In this document: positions 1-6,349 of the stretch, piece after piece
How positions within the stretch are numbered: the first letter of the stretch is position 1
Layout of the letters: every line of letters starts with the position of its first letter
From: JAQGMJ01 sp036271855
Lineage (GTDB): Bacteria > Pseudomonadota > Gammaproteobacteria > Burkholderiales > JAEUOS01
NCBI GenBank assembly: GCA_036271855.1
Contig: DATAZV010000277.1
Span: 1-11,202, forward strand
Direction: 5' to 3'
Length of the DNA stretch: 11,202 bases
Notes under the pieces: generated by a model
Databases searched by the model: none
The model's input: only the letters and a program-made list of their open reading frames with translations
Told to the model about the DNA's origin: nothing
Made by a program: the position numbers and the translations under genes

Positions 1-1
1 G

Positions 2-1501
2 CTACAAAACCGGTACCTCCCCGTCGACTATCGCCAGCGGATGCTCGGGCAGCGGAAACGCCGAGAGGTCGCTGGCGAAGGCCGCTTTCATGAAGGTATT
101 GACCCAGTCGTAGATGTCGCTGCGGCGGATCGAGTGGCGCATGCGCCGCATGCGCGCGCGGCGCTCGCCGGCATCCATGCACTCGGCCTGCTGGATGGCG
201 TCGGCCACGCCTTCAATGTCGAACGGGTTGACCAGAATCGCGCCTTCGCCCAGTTGCGCGGCGGCGCCGGCGAATTGCGACAGGATCAGCGCGCAATCGG
301 ACTCCACGCTGCAGGCGCAATATTCCTTCGCCACCAGGTTCATGCCGTCCTTCAACGGCGTGATCAGCGCGATGTCGGCGGCGCGGTAGTAGGCCAGCAA
401 TTCGAGGGAAGTCAGGCTGCCGTAGACGTACCACACCGGCACCCAGCCGCCGGGGCGCTGGAACTCGCCGTTGATCCGCGCCACCAGCTGCTCGATATTG
501 AGCTTGAGGTCGTTGTAGGAGGGAATATCGACCCGGCTAGGCACCACCACCTGGATCAGCGAAATACGCTCGCGAAATTCCGGGTGGCGCTGCATCAGCG
601 ACTGGAAGGCGCGCAGGCGATGCGGAATGCCTTTGGTGTAGTCGAGCCGGTCGATGCCCACCACCAGGTTGCACTTGGGCAGCAGGCGCCGCAGGTCCGC
701 GACTTTTTCGGCCACCTCGGGGGCGGCGGCGCGGCGCGCGTAGTCCTTGAAATCGATGCTGATCGGAAAGGCGCCGATGCGCACCACCCGTGCGCCGGCG
801 CGCGCGGTGATCATCTGGCCGCGGCCCTCGAACTCCACCTGCGCGTCCAAAGTGCGCACGCATTGTACGAAGTTGCGGCGGTCGCGCAGGGTCTGGAAGC
901 CCACCAGGTCGAAGGCAAGCAGGGCGCCGATGATCTGCCGGCACCAGGGCATTTTCAGGAACAGGTCGGGCGGCGGAAACGGAATGTGCAAAAAGAACCC
1001 GGTGCGCGCCATGCACTTGAGCGCGCGCAGATCGAGCGCCACGTTCATCAGGTGATAGTCATGCACCCAGATGAAGTCGGTGTCGCGCACCTGGTTGTCG
1101 ATGATCGCCTGCGCGTACTTGCGGTTCACGCTCTGGTAGGCGCGCCAGTAGGCCGGCTCGAAATTGCACAGCGAGGGCAGGTCATGGAACAGCGGCCACA
1201 CCACCTCGTTGGAAAAGCCGAGGTAGAAATCACGCACGTCTTCCGCCGTCAGCGAAACCGGGCGCAAGGCATAGCCGGCCTCCTGGCTGGCTTCGGCGAG
1301 CGCCGCATCGAGCTCGCCGTCGGCTTCCGAAGTGCCGGGCCAGCCGATCCAGGTGCCGCCGCGGTTGCGCAGCACCGGCACCAATGCGCTCACCAGGCCG
1401 CCGGAGCCGCTCTCGGCACGCCACTGGCCTTCGGCGTCCTTCTTGAACACCAGCGGCAGGCGGTTTGATACGACGATCAGGCGATGACGTTTGGCGTCCA
1501 C
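2..1501 (-). CDS. otsA: Trehalose-6-phosphate synthase (GT20 family), OtsA
   Basis: This enzyme transfers glucose from a nucleotide sugar (usually UDP-glucose) to glucose-6-phosphate, giving trehalose-6-phosphate in the cytoplasm. The 499-residue product shows the GT20 motifs in order: VVSNRLP (10-16, with R14), SGSGG (31-35), WIGWPG (51-56), WVHDYHLM (145-152, D148), HIPFPPPD (172-179), VGIDRLDYTKG (281-291, R285 and K290) and PLKDGMNLVAKEY (382-394, D385). By position these match the known substrate-binding residues of E. coli OtsA, which has 474 residues. I chose the GTG at 1501 because it lies just before the conserved N-terminus and has GAGGGG seven bases upstream. The open frame continues to 1747, but that part lies over mscS and lacks family sequence. 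The gene is third in an operon with otsB and mscS, and its first 25 bases overlap the mscS end. It ends in TAG at the window edge and is complete. Confidence 0.95.
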   Translation of the reverse strand: MDAKRHRLIVVSNRLPLVFKKDAEGQWRAESGSGGLVSALVPVLRNRGGTWIGWPGTSEADGELDAALAEASQEAGYALRPVSLTAEDVRDFYLGFSNEVVWPLFHDLPSLCNFEPAYWRAYQSVNRKYAQAIIDNQVRDTDFIWVHDYHLMNVALDLRALKCMARTGFFLHIPFPPPDLFLKMPWCRQIIGALLAFDLVGFQTLRDRRNFVQCVRTLDAQVEFEGRGQMITARAGARVVRIGAFPISIDFKDYARRAAAPEVAEKVADLRRLLPKCNLVVGIDRLDYTKGIPHRLRAFQSLMQRHPEFRERISLIQVVVPSRVDIPSYNDLKLNIEQLVARINGEFQRPGGWVPVWYVYGSLTSLELLAYYRAADIALITPLKDGMNLVAKEYCACSVESDCALILSQFAGAAAQLGEGAILVNPFDIEGVADAIQQAECMDAGERRARMRRMRHSIRRSDIYDWVNTFMKAAFASDLSAFPLPEHPLAIVDGEVPVL

Positions 1502-2634
1502 GATTTGTCCCCTCTTTGTTGTGTGCGCGCCGGCTCGTTGGCCGGCGCGGCGGTCTGCTCGGGCGCTACCTTCACCGGCAGCACGGCGCCCTGGGCGGCC
1601 TGCAACGTGCGCACTGGATGGGCGAAGTCCAGGCCGTTGGCGGCGAAATAGCGATGGATGTCGAGGTTGATCTTTTGCTGGATGTCCATCGCCAGGCCGT
1701 TGTCCGGCGACAGCACGTAGTAGACGACTTCGAAGACGATGGCCCACTCGCCGAATTCCTTGAAATGCACGCTGTCGAAACGCACCGGCGTATTCGCCTC
1801 GATCGACTGCTTGAGAAAGCCTGGCAGGGCCTCGAGCTGCTCGGTACGCGCGCCGTACGCCACGTTCAGGTTGTAGGAGACGCGGCGCTCATACATCTGC
1901 TTGTAGTTGCGCATCCGGCTTTTCAGCAGGTCGCTGTTGGAGAAGATGATCAGCTCGCCCGACAGGCTGCGCAGGCGCGTGGTCTTCACGCCGACCCGCT
2001 CGACGGTGCCCATGAAGTTGTCGACGATGATGAAGTCGCCCACCACGAAGGGCTTGTCGAAGACGATCGACAGGGAGGCCAGCAGGTCGCCCAGCACGTT
2101 TTGCACCGCCAGGGCGACCGCCACGCCGCCCACGCCCAGGCCGGTGACCAGTGCGCTGACATTGAAATTGAGATGATTGAGGATCACCAGCAGGAACAGG
2201 GTCCACACCAGCGCGCGTGCGATGAACTGCAGCAGCACCAGCGCGGTCACGGCCTCGCCGTCGCTGTTGCGCCGTTCGATCTGGCCGTTGAGCCAGAGCT
2301 TGATCAGGGCGTTGACCCAGAATGCCGCCTGCACCAGCAGCACGACCACCACCAGGCGGTCCAGCGCGTGGTCCAGCTTGTCGGGCAACTGCAACGCGGT
2401 GGCACCGACGTACATTGCGAGGGGCACCAGCAGCCATAGGCGGGTCGAGGCGACGATGGCGGCCGGCACCTGGCTCAAAGGCGCGATGCGCTTGCGTTTG
2501 GCCGCCGCCTGCAATATGGCCTCGGCGACATGCCGCGCGACGATCAGGACCAGCAAGGTGGAGAGCGCCAGCAGCGCCGCCAGGCTCCAGGTGGGCACGC
2601 TGTTCTCGTGCCAGGCCTCCAGCAGTATCCTCAT
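1477..2634 (-). CDS. Small mechanosensitive channel, MscS family
   Basis: An inner-membrane channel expected to open under membrane tension and release solutes on osmotic downshock. The 385-residue product has hydrophobic segments near residues 18-34, 58-82, 94-115, 129-152 and a Gly/Ala-rich pore helix about 159-187. The pore helix has small residues at helix-packing spacing (GLGVGGVAVALAVQN) and runs into the family signature SLSIVFDKPFVVGD (187-200). The cytoplasmic beta and alpha/beta domains follow, to about residue 345. The last ~40 residues are a Pro/Ala-rich, probably disordered tail. Five predicted segments exceed the three of E. coli MscS, so this is one of the longer family members. 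ATG at 2634 is preferred over GTG at 2637, as GGGGA lies six bases before it. The gene starts 13 bases after otsB and overlaps otsA. The family is clear; gating and substrate preference cannot be read from sequence. Confidence 0.93.
   Translation of the reverse strand: MRILLEAWHENSVPTWSLAALLALSTLLVLIVARHVAEAILQAAAKRKRIAPLSQVPAAIVASTRLWLLVPLAMYVGATALQLPDKLDHALDRLVVVVLLVQAAFWVNALIKLWLNGQIERRNSDGEAVTALVLLQFIARALVWTLFLLVILNHLNFNVSALVTGLGVGGVAVALAVQNVLGDLLASLSIVFDKPFVVGDFIIVDNFMGTVERVGVKTTRLRSLSGELIIFSNSDLLKSRMRNYKQMYERRVSYNLNVAYGARTEQLEALPGFLKQSIEANTPVRFDSVHFKEFGEWAIVFEVVYYVLSPDNGLAMDIQQKINLDIHRYFAANGLDFAHPVRTLQAAQGAVLPVKVAPEQTAAPANEPARTQQRGDKSWTPNVIA
1526..1549 (-). promoter_or_regulatory. GC-rich hairpin just before the otsA ribosome-binding site
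   Basis: CGCGCCGGC (1526-1534) and GCCGGCGCG (1541-1549) form a 9-bp perfect stem with a six-base loop. In the transcript it lies in the last codons of mscS, 11 bases before the otsA Shine-Dalgarno (1514-1509). No T-run follows, so it is not an intrinsic terminator. It could slow ribosomes, stabilise mRNA, or set otsA translation relative to mscS; this is inference. Confidence 0.35.
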
Positions 2635-2647
2635 CACAAATCCCCGC

Positions 2648-3436
2648 TCACGACAAAACCCCGTTCCAGTGCGAGATGAAGCTCTTCAGTTCGTGCGGCG
2701 GGCGGATCCACAGATCGGCATGGGTATCGCGCAGGCGTTCGCGCACCAACACCGCCAGGCCGCGCTCGCGCACCTCCATGAACGCTTCCTCGTCGGTGAT
2801 GTCGTCGCCCAGGTAGGCGATTGCGCTGTCCGCCTGCGCCTGCTCCAGCACCTGGCGCACCGCGAAGCCCTTGCGATGGCCGCGCACCAGAATTTCCAGG
2901 CCGCCGCTGAAGGACTGCAGCTCCAGGCCGTCCTCCTCCGCCAATGGCTGCCACACCGAGGTGATCCAGGCCTGGGTCTTCAGGCGCTTGATCAGGGCCA
3001 GGCCGCGCCAGTGCAGCGCAATGCTTGCGGTCTTGCGTTCCAGGCGCGCGCCGAACTCCAGCGCATTCTGCGCTGTTTCGAAGGCGCGATCGAGCAACTC
3101 CGCTTGCCGCGGTGCGATTTCGCGTACGCTCAACTCACCCTCGGGAGACAGCCGCTCCCAGCCGTGCGCCCCCCAGATCTCGGGCCGGCGCGCCAGGCGC
3201 AATAGCGGCATGATTTCTTCGGCGCGCCGCCCGCTGATGATCACCACGCGGGTATGGCCGTTGCGCATCAGCAGGTCGAGCGCGCGCGTCACCTCGGGGT
3301 AGGGGTAGGCCATGTGCGGGCGCGGATGAAACGGGGCCAGCGTGCCATCGTAGTCGAGCATCAGGATGCGCTCGCTTGCCCCCGCTATTTTCTCGAAAAA
3401 CCCGGCAACGTCAATCTGCTCGTTGAGGATACGCAT
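2648..3436 (-). CDS. otsB: Trehalose-6-phosphate phosphatase (HAD superfamily), OtsB
   Basis: It removes phosphate from trehalose-6-phosphate to give free trehalose, the second step after OtsA. The 262-residue product shows all four HAD motifs: DYDGTLAPF (28-36; nucleophile D28 and acid/base D30), IISGR (66-70, S68), the motif III lysine in GHRKG (K189), and YLGDDITDE (208-216; D211, D212, D215), which binds Mg2+. The cap domain lies between motifs II and III (about 90-180). Length fits the family (E. coli OtsB has 266). ATG at 3436 is the natural start, but no good Shine-Dalgarno sequence stands close before it and the codon lies in the arm of a potential hairpin (3432-3458). It is the first gene of the otsB-mscS-otsA operon, so its leader probably controls the whole unit. 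Confidence 0.95.
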   Translation of the reverse strand: MRILNEQIDVAGFFEKIAGASERILMLDYDGTLAPFHPRPHMAYPYPEVTRALDLLMRNGHTRVVIISGRRAEEIMPLLRLARRPEIWGAHGWERLSPEGELSVREIAPRQAELLDRAFETAQNALEFGARLERKTASIALHWRGLALIKRLKTQAWITSVWQPLAEEDGLELQSFSGGLEILVRGHRKGFAVRQVLEQAQADSAIAYLGDDITDEEAFMEVRERGLAVLVRERLRDTHADLWIRPPHELKSFISHWNGVLS

Positions 3437-3458
3437 GGCGAATTTGGCAAGCCATGCG
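3432..3458 (-). promoter_or_regulatory. Hairpin enclosing the otsB start codon
   Basis: CGCATGGC (3432-3439) is perfectly complementary to GCCATGCG (3451-3458), giving an 8-bp stem with an 11-base loop. In the minus-strand transcript the otsB ATG (3436-3434) is inside the 3' arm. The only purine-rich Shine-Dalgarno-like stretch, GAGAGGG (3476-3470), lies upstream of the hairpin. The pairing is read directly; a role in controlling translation is inferred. Confidence 0.45.
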
Positions 3459-3482
3459 CGCGATTGGTTCCCTCTCGCGTCC

Positions 3483-3521
3483 CCCCTAGGGGTTTCACAT
3501 CAAATGTAGGAGTTGTCCTAC
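3483..3521 (-). promoter_or_regulatory. Operator-like repeats upstream of otsB
   Basis: A perfect inverted repeat, GTAGGA (3506-3511), four-base spacer, TCCTAC (3516-3521), is followed toward otsB by a 13-base gap and the palindrome CCCCTAGGGG (3483-3492). It lies 70-85 bases upstream of the otsB ATG, where a promoter and activator site would be expected. The TAGGA-N4-TCCTA core resembles half-sites of LuxR-type response regulators such as RcsB or BvgA, but that likeness is only suggestive. No convincing -35/-10 pair was found, so the exact promoter position is open. Confidence 0.4.
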
Positions 3522-3563
3522 GCGCTCATGCTCCCTGCGCCTGCAGACAAGGCCGCGAGCGCG

Positions 3564-3596
3564 AAATAAAAAGGCCGGCGTGAATTCACGCCGGCC
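3564..3596 (-). terminator. Rho-independent terminator after the dioxygenase gene
   Basis: A perfect 24-base palindrome (3573-3596, GGCCGGCG arm, centre TGAATTCA) is followed on the minus strand by TTTTTATTT (3572-3564). It begins 38 bases after the stop of the doxX-dioxygenase unit, and separates it from the otsB operon. There is no T-run on the plus-strand side, so it should act in one direction only. Confidence 0.9.
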
Positions 3597-3633
3597 GCAT
3601 TGAGTCTTGAGTGTTTTATGGAGTCGAAGCCGC

Positions 3634-4425
3634 TCAGGCGCCGATGGCCACCGAGAGCATGCTGATCGATCCCAGATCGATGCCGGCGGTGGGAAACGAC
3701 ACCTTGTCGTCTTCCTGTTGCTGCGCCAGCACGTATAACAGCGGCAGATAATGTTCGGGCGTCGGCACCGAAAGGCGGGCCGCTTCGCCGAAGCCTTCGT
3801 AGTCGATTAGCGCCTGGTGTTCGCCGCGCTGCGCATGTTCGCGCACCGCGTTTTCGAAGCCGGTGGCCCAGTCATACGGCGTGTTCTGCCCGTCGCGGCG
3901 CATGGTGCGCAGGTTGTGCACCACGTTGCCGCTGCCGGCAATCAGTACGCCTTCGTCACGCAGTGGCGCCAGTTTCTTGGCGAGATCATAGTGGTACTGC
4001 GGCGGCCGGCTGCCGTCGATCGACAATTGCACCACCGGCACATCGGCATCCGGGTAGACGTGCACCAGAACCCCCCAGGTGCCATGGTCCAGGCCCCATT
4101 CCTGATCGGCCTCCACTTGCGCCGGCTTGAGCAACTCGCTCACGCGCGCGGCCAGCGCCGGGCTGCCGGGCGCCGGATATTGAACATCGAATAGCGCCTG
4201 CGGGAAACCGCCGAAGTCGTGGATCGTGCGCGGCTTTTGCATCGCCGTCACCGCGGTGCCGCGCGTGTACCAGTGGGCGGAGACCATCAAGATGGCCTTC
4301 GGCTTGGGCAGATCGGCGCCGAGCTGCTCCCAGGCTTCGCTGTAGCGGCTGCTTTCAATCGCATTCATCGGGCTGCCGTGGCCGAGGAACAGCGCCGGCA
4401 TGCGGGTGTTGGTGCGGGTGTTCAT
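3634..4425 (-). CDS. DODA-type extradiol ring-opening dioxygenase (YgiD-like)
   Basis: A cytoplasmic non-heme metal enzyme of the class III extradiol (LigB-like) family; the E. coli relative YgiD cleaves the ring of L-DOPA at the 4,5 position. The 263-residue product shows the family metal and active-site histidines in context: LGHGSPMN (H16), SAHWY (H51), DHGTWG (H114), GSGNVVHNL (H170) and PTPEHYLPLL (H225). Spacing matches that described for DODA/YgiD proteins. ATG at 4425 is chosen because AAGGAG stands just upstream; an in-frame start at 4470 has no such site and adds a stretch that looks non-coding. It follows doxX by 51 bases, likely in one transcript, and is followed by a strong terminator. 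The physiological substrate cannot be told from sequence. Many annotated members have none known. Confidence 0.92.
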   Translation of the reverse strand: MNTRTNTRMPALFLGHGSPMNAIESSRYSEAWEQLGADLPKPKAILMVSAHWYTRGTAVTAMQKPRTIHDFGGFPQALFDVQYPAPGSPALAARVSELLKPAQVEADQEWGLDHGTWGVLVHVYPDADVPVVQLSIDGSRPPQYHYDLAKKLAPLRDEGVLIAGSGNVVHNLRTMRRDGQNTPYDWATGFENAVREHAQRGEHQALIDYEGFGEAARLSVPTPEHYLPLLYVLAQQQEDDKVSFPTAGIDLGSISMLSVAIGA

Positions 4426-4439
4426 TGCAAAGCTCCTTT

Positions 4440-4465
4440 GCGCGGTGTGCGTCCGCACGCTGCGC
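4440..4465 (-). promoter_or_regulatory. Imperfect hairpin between doxX and the dioxygenase gene
   Basis: GTGCG (4447-4451) and CGCAC (4454-4458) can pair around two bases, flanked by GCGC arms (4440-4443 and 4462-4465) with an internal mismatch. It fills much of the 51-base intercistronic gap, just before the dioxygenase Shine-Dalgarno. It has no T-run, so it is not a normal terminator. It may affect mRNA stability or the ratio of the two products; this is inference. Confidence 0.25.
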
Positions 4466-4476
4466 GTCACAGGCGT

Positions 4477-4881
4477 TTAACTGTCGGCTCCATCCACGCT
4501 CAGGGGGCCGCTACCGTAAACCACCACGTACAGCAAGCCGCCGGCCATCGAAATATTTTTCATGAAATGGATCATCGTGTTTTGCACCTGGTCGGCCGGC
4601 ACCGCCCAGAAATTGTGAAACAGCAAGGCCGCGGCCAGGGTGAACAGCAGCAGCGCCGCCGCCGCCCAACGGGTCTTGAAGCCGGCGATCAACAGCAGGC
4701 CGCCGCCCAGCTCGACGATCATCGAAACGACCGCCAGCAAGTAGGCCGCCGGCAGTCCCTGGCTGGCGATGTAGCCCGCGGTGCCCTGCAGGCCCGTCAG
4801 CTTGGCGATGCCGGAGAAAACGAAAATGACCGCGATCAAAATGCGGCCCGCCACCGGGCCAAAACGCTTTAGTGTATTCAT
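4477..4881 (-). CDS. DoxX family membrane protein
   Basis: A small inner-membrane protein of the DoxX family (134 residues). Four hydrophobic segments are visible, about 10-30, 45-66, 72-92 and 108-123. Family-type features include the FVFSGIAKLTG stretch at the end of the first helix, a glutamate in the second helix (MIVELGGGLLL, E57), and the late HFMKNISMAGGLL motif (105-117). DoxX-like proteins are thought to act in redox or thiol-stress functions with partner enzymes, but their reaction is generally unknown. ATG at 4881 is supported by AAGGAA about eight bases upstream; the frame stays open upstream to 5130 but that part crosses the intergenic region and a divergent gene. It is the first gene of a pair with the extradiol dioxygenase. 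A 7-bp inverted repeat in its leader suggests repressor control. Confidence 0.9.
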   Translation of the reverse strand: MNTLKRFGPVAGRILIAVIFVFSGIAKLTGLQGTAGYIASQGLPAAYLLAVVSMIVELGGGLLLIAGFKTRWAAAALLLFTLAAALLFHNFWAVPADQVQNTMIHFMKNISMAGGLLYVVVYGSGPLSVDGADS

Positions 4882-4903
4882 GTTCTTGTTCCTTCGAAAA
4901 TAG

Positions 4904-4921
4904 GGTTGTGCTGCCACAACC
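4904..4921 (-). promoter_or_regulatory. Operator-like inverted repeat in the doxX leader
   Basis: GGTTGTG (4904-4910), spacer CTGC, CACAACC (4915-4921): a perfect 7-bp inverted repeat 22 bases before the doxX ATG, inside the 150-base divergent region. A weak minus-strand -10-like GATTAT lies just upstream of it, so the repeat would sit near the transcription start, a usual place for a repressor site. The regulator is not in the window. Confidence 0.4.
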
Positions 4922-5031
4922 TGCATAATCGTACTGATAAGAACAAAGATAAAGGGGTGTGCGGCAAAACATTGTTGCTGATATGAGGATAATTGCTGCT
5001 TGTTCCGGTGAGTACCAGGCATCCTGGCCAA

Positions 5032-5832
5032 ATGAAACTGCATATCCTTTCCGATCTCCACGTCGAGTTCGCGCCCTTCGTGCCGCCCGCATGCGCGGCC
5101 GACGTGGTGATACTCGCCGGCGACATCCACCAGGGCAGCGCCGGCCTAGCCTGGGCCCGCGCCGCTTTTCCGTCGCAGGAACTGGTCTACGTGGTCGGCA
5201 ACCATGAGTTCTACCGTGGCGACTGGGACGCCACCCTTGAAGAATTGCGCAATCGCGCCGCCGCGCTGGGCATCCATTTTCTGGAAAACGATGAGTGGCA
5301 AATCGGCGGCGTGCGCTTTCTCGGCGCGGCGCTGTGGACCGACTTCGATTATTTCGGCCCCGCCCGGCGGCGCGAGGCGATGCGTGCCTGTGTCGACTAT
5401 CTCACCGACTTCCGCCTGATCGCCGCGCAAGCGCCCACCGACGACAGCGGCGCCGGCCTGCCGGTGTCCAGCCGCGGCATCGACCGGCTCACGCCCGCGC
5501 ATGTGCGCCGCCGCCATCTGCAAAGCCGCGCCTGGCTGGAGCAGCGCCTGGCGGTCCCGCACGATGGGCCGACGGTGGTCGTCACCCACCACCTGCCCGG
5601 CGCCGGCTCGGTGGCCGCACGGTTCCGCGATGATCTGGGCAATGCCGGCTTTGCCTCGCACCTCGACCACCTGATGGGGCCGGCGGCGCTCTGGGTGCAT
5701 GGCCATACCCATGATTCATTCGACTACCGCAAGGGCGGCACGCGCGTGGTGTGCAACCCGCGCGGTTATCCCTTGACTGGTGGCAGCTTCGAAAATCCCG
5801 GTTTCGACCCCGGCTTGGTGCTGGAGCTGTAA
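5032..5832 (+). CDS. Calcineurin-like metallophosphoesterase
   Basis: A cytoplasmic two-metal phosphoesterase (266 residues; no signal peptide). All five family motifs are in order: SDLH (D8, H10), AGDIHQG (D31), VGNHEFY (N57, H58), VVTHH (H186) and HGHTHD (H225, H227). Between motifs III and IV is a long insert (about residues 85-180), with Arg-rich helices, which may form a cap deciding the substrate. The product could be a phosphodiesterase, nucleotidase or phosphoprotein phosphatase; the sequence does not tell. ATG at 5032 begins directly with the conserved MKLHILSDLH; a TTG at 4993 would add a tail unlike the family. There is no clear Shine-Dalgarno before the ATG, only a small CCAGG/CCTGG hairpin (5015-5027). 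It is divergent from doxX, and the DUF3124 gene follows after 10 bases, so the two are probably cotranscribed. Confidence 0.9.
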   Translation: MKLHILSDLHVEFAPFVPPACAADVVILAGDIHQGSAGLAWARAAFPSQELVYVVGNHEFYRGDWDATLEELRNRAAALGIHFLENDEWQIGGVRFLGAALWTDFDYFGPARRREAMRACVDYLTDFRLIAAQAPTDDSGAGLPVSSRGIDRLTPAHVRRRHLQSRAWLEQRLAVPHDGPTVVVTHHLPGAGSVAARFRDDLGNAGFASHLDHLMGPAALWVHGHTHDSFDYRKGGTRVVCNPRGYPLTGGSFENPGFDPGLVLEL

Positions 5833-5842
5833 ACTGCGGCCC

Positions 5843-6349
5843 ATGTCCCGCAAATCTCCCGGCCCGCTATATTGGGCGCGCGCCTTCGCGCTGCTGCTGG
5901 CTTGCGCCTGCGGTTGCGCCGCCGCGCAAACTCCCGCCGTCACCCGCGCTAGCGGCCAGACGCTGTACCTGCCGATCTATTCGCACATCTGGCATGGCGA
6001 GGTGGATGGCCAGGGCAAGCCGGCCAAAACCCTGCTCTCGGTGCTGGTGAGCGTGCGCAATACCGACCCCACCCGCGCCATCCGCCTCACCTCCGCGCAG
6101 TATTACGACACCGAAGGCAAGCGCATCAAGGAATACGTCGCCACGCCGCGCAGCATCGCGCCGATGGGCACTTACGAACTTTACGTGCCCACCAGCGACG
6201 ACAGCGGCGGCTCCGGCGCCAATTTCATCCTGAACTGGAAAGCCGAGGGCAACGCCAGCCCGCCGATCATCGAGGCAGTGCACGCCAACCTGCCGGCCGG
6301 GCGCGCCATCGTGTTCATCACCTCGGCGCGGGTGGTGCAGTCCGAGTAG
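5843..6349 (+). CDS. DUF3124 family exported protein
   Basis: The 168-residue product starts with a signal sequence (basic SRK, hydrophobic core to about residue 20) and then a Cys/Ala-rich stretch. The stretch can be read as a lipobox (LLAC, C21) or as a signal peptidase I site near A28-Q29; I cannot decide which. The mature part resembles DUF3124: LYLPIYSHIWHGEVDG, then a beta-rich LLSVLVSVRNTDPTRAIRLTS segment, a Tyr/Asp stretch (YYDTEGK), and a late GRAIVFITSARV strand. The function of DUF3124 is unknown. The start at 5843 is 10 bases after the metallophosphoesterase stop. A GGAG lies rather far upstream (5823-5826), so translation may be coupled to the gene before. The only tie visible between the two proteins is this adjacency. 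Confidence 0.8.
   Translation: MSRKSPGPLYWARAFALLLACACGCAAAQTPAVTRASGQTLYLPIYSHIWHGEVDGQGKPAKTLLSVLVSVRNTDPTRAIRLTSAQYYDTEGKRIKEYVATPRSIAPMGTYELYVPTSDDSGGSGANFILNWKAEGNASPPIIEAVHANLPAGRAIVFITSARVVQSE

Noticed and set aside
41..1468. A 475-codon open frame on the plus strand, opposite otsA
   Set aside because: It is the shadow of otsA in GC-rich DNA. The product is full of His, Arg, Gln and Ala in a pattern typical of antisense frames, with no recognisable domain.
1502..1747. N-terminal extension of OtsA to a start at 1747
   Set aside because: The 82 extra residues lie wholly over mscS and are Arg/Gly-rich with no GT20 likeness; the GTG at 1501 has its own Shine-Dalgarno.
1465..3205. Long plus-strand open frames opposite mscS and otsB
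   Set aside because: They are complementary to well-supported genes, and their translations are low-complexity HQ/RA-rich with no membrane or catalytic motif.
3573..3596. The perfect 24-base palindrome as a protein-binding operator for the otsB operon
   Set aside because: It is followed on the minus strand by a T-run at the right place after the dioxygenase gene, so a terminator explains it fully.
4972..4993. Possible plus-strand promoter for the phosphoesterase gene (TTGTTG and GATAAT)
   Set aside because: GATAAT is a fair -10, but the two hexamers are only 10 bases apart and no good -35 lies at the right distance, so I do not list it as a promoter.
4882..5130. N-terminal extension of DoxX
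   Set aside because: It crosses the operator-like repeat and the divergent phosphoesterase start; the ATG at 4881 has a proper ribosome-binding site.
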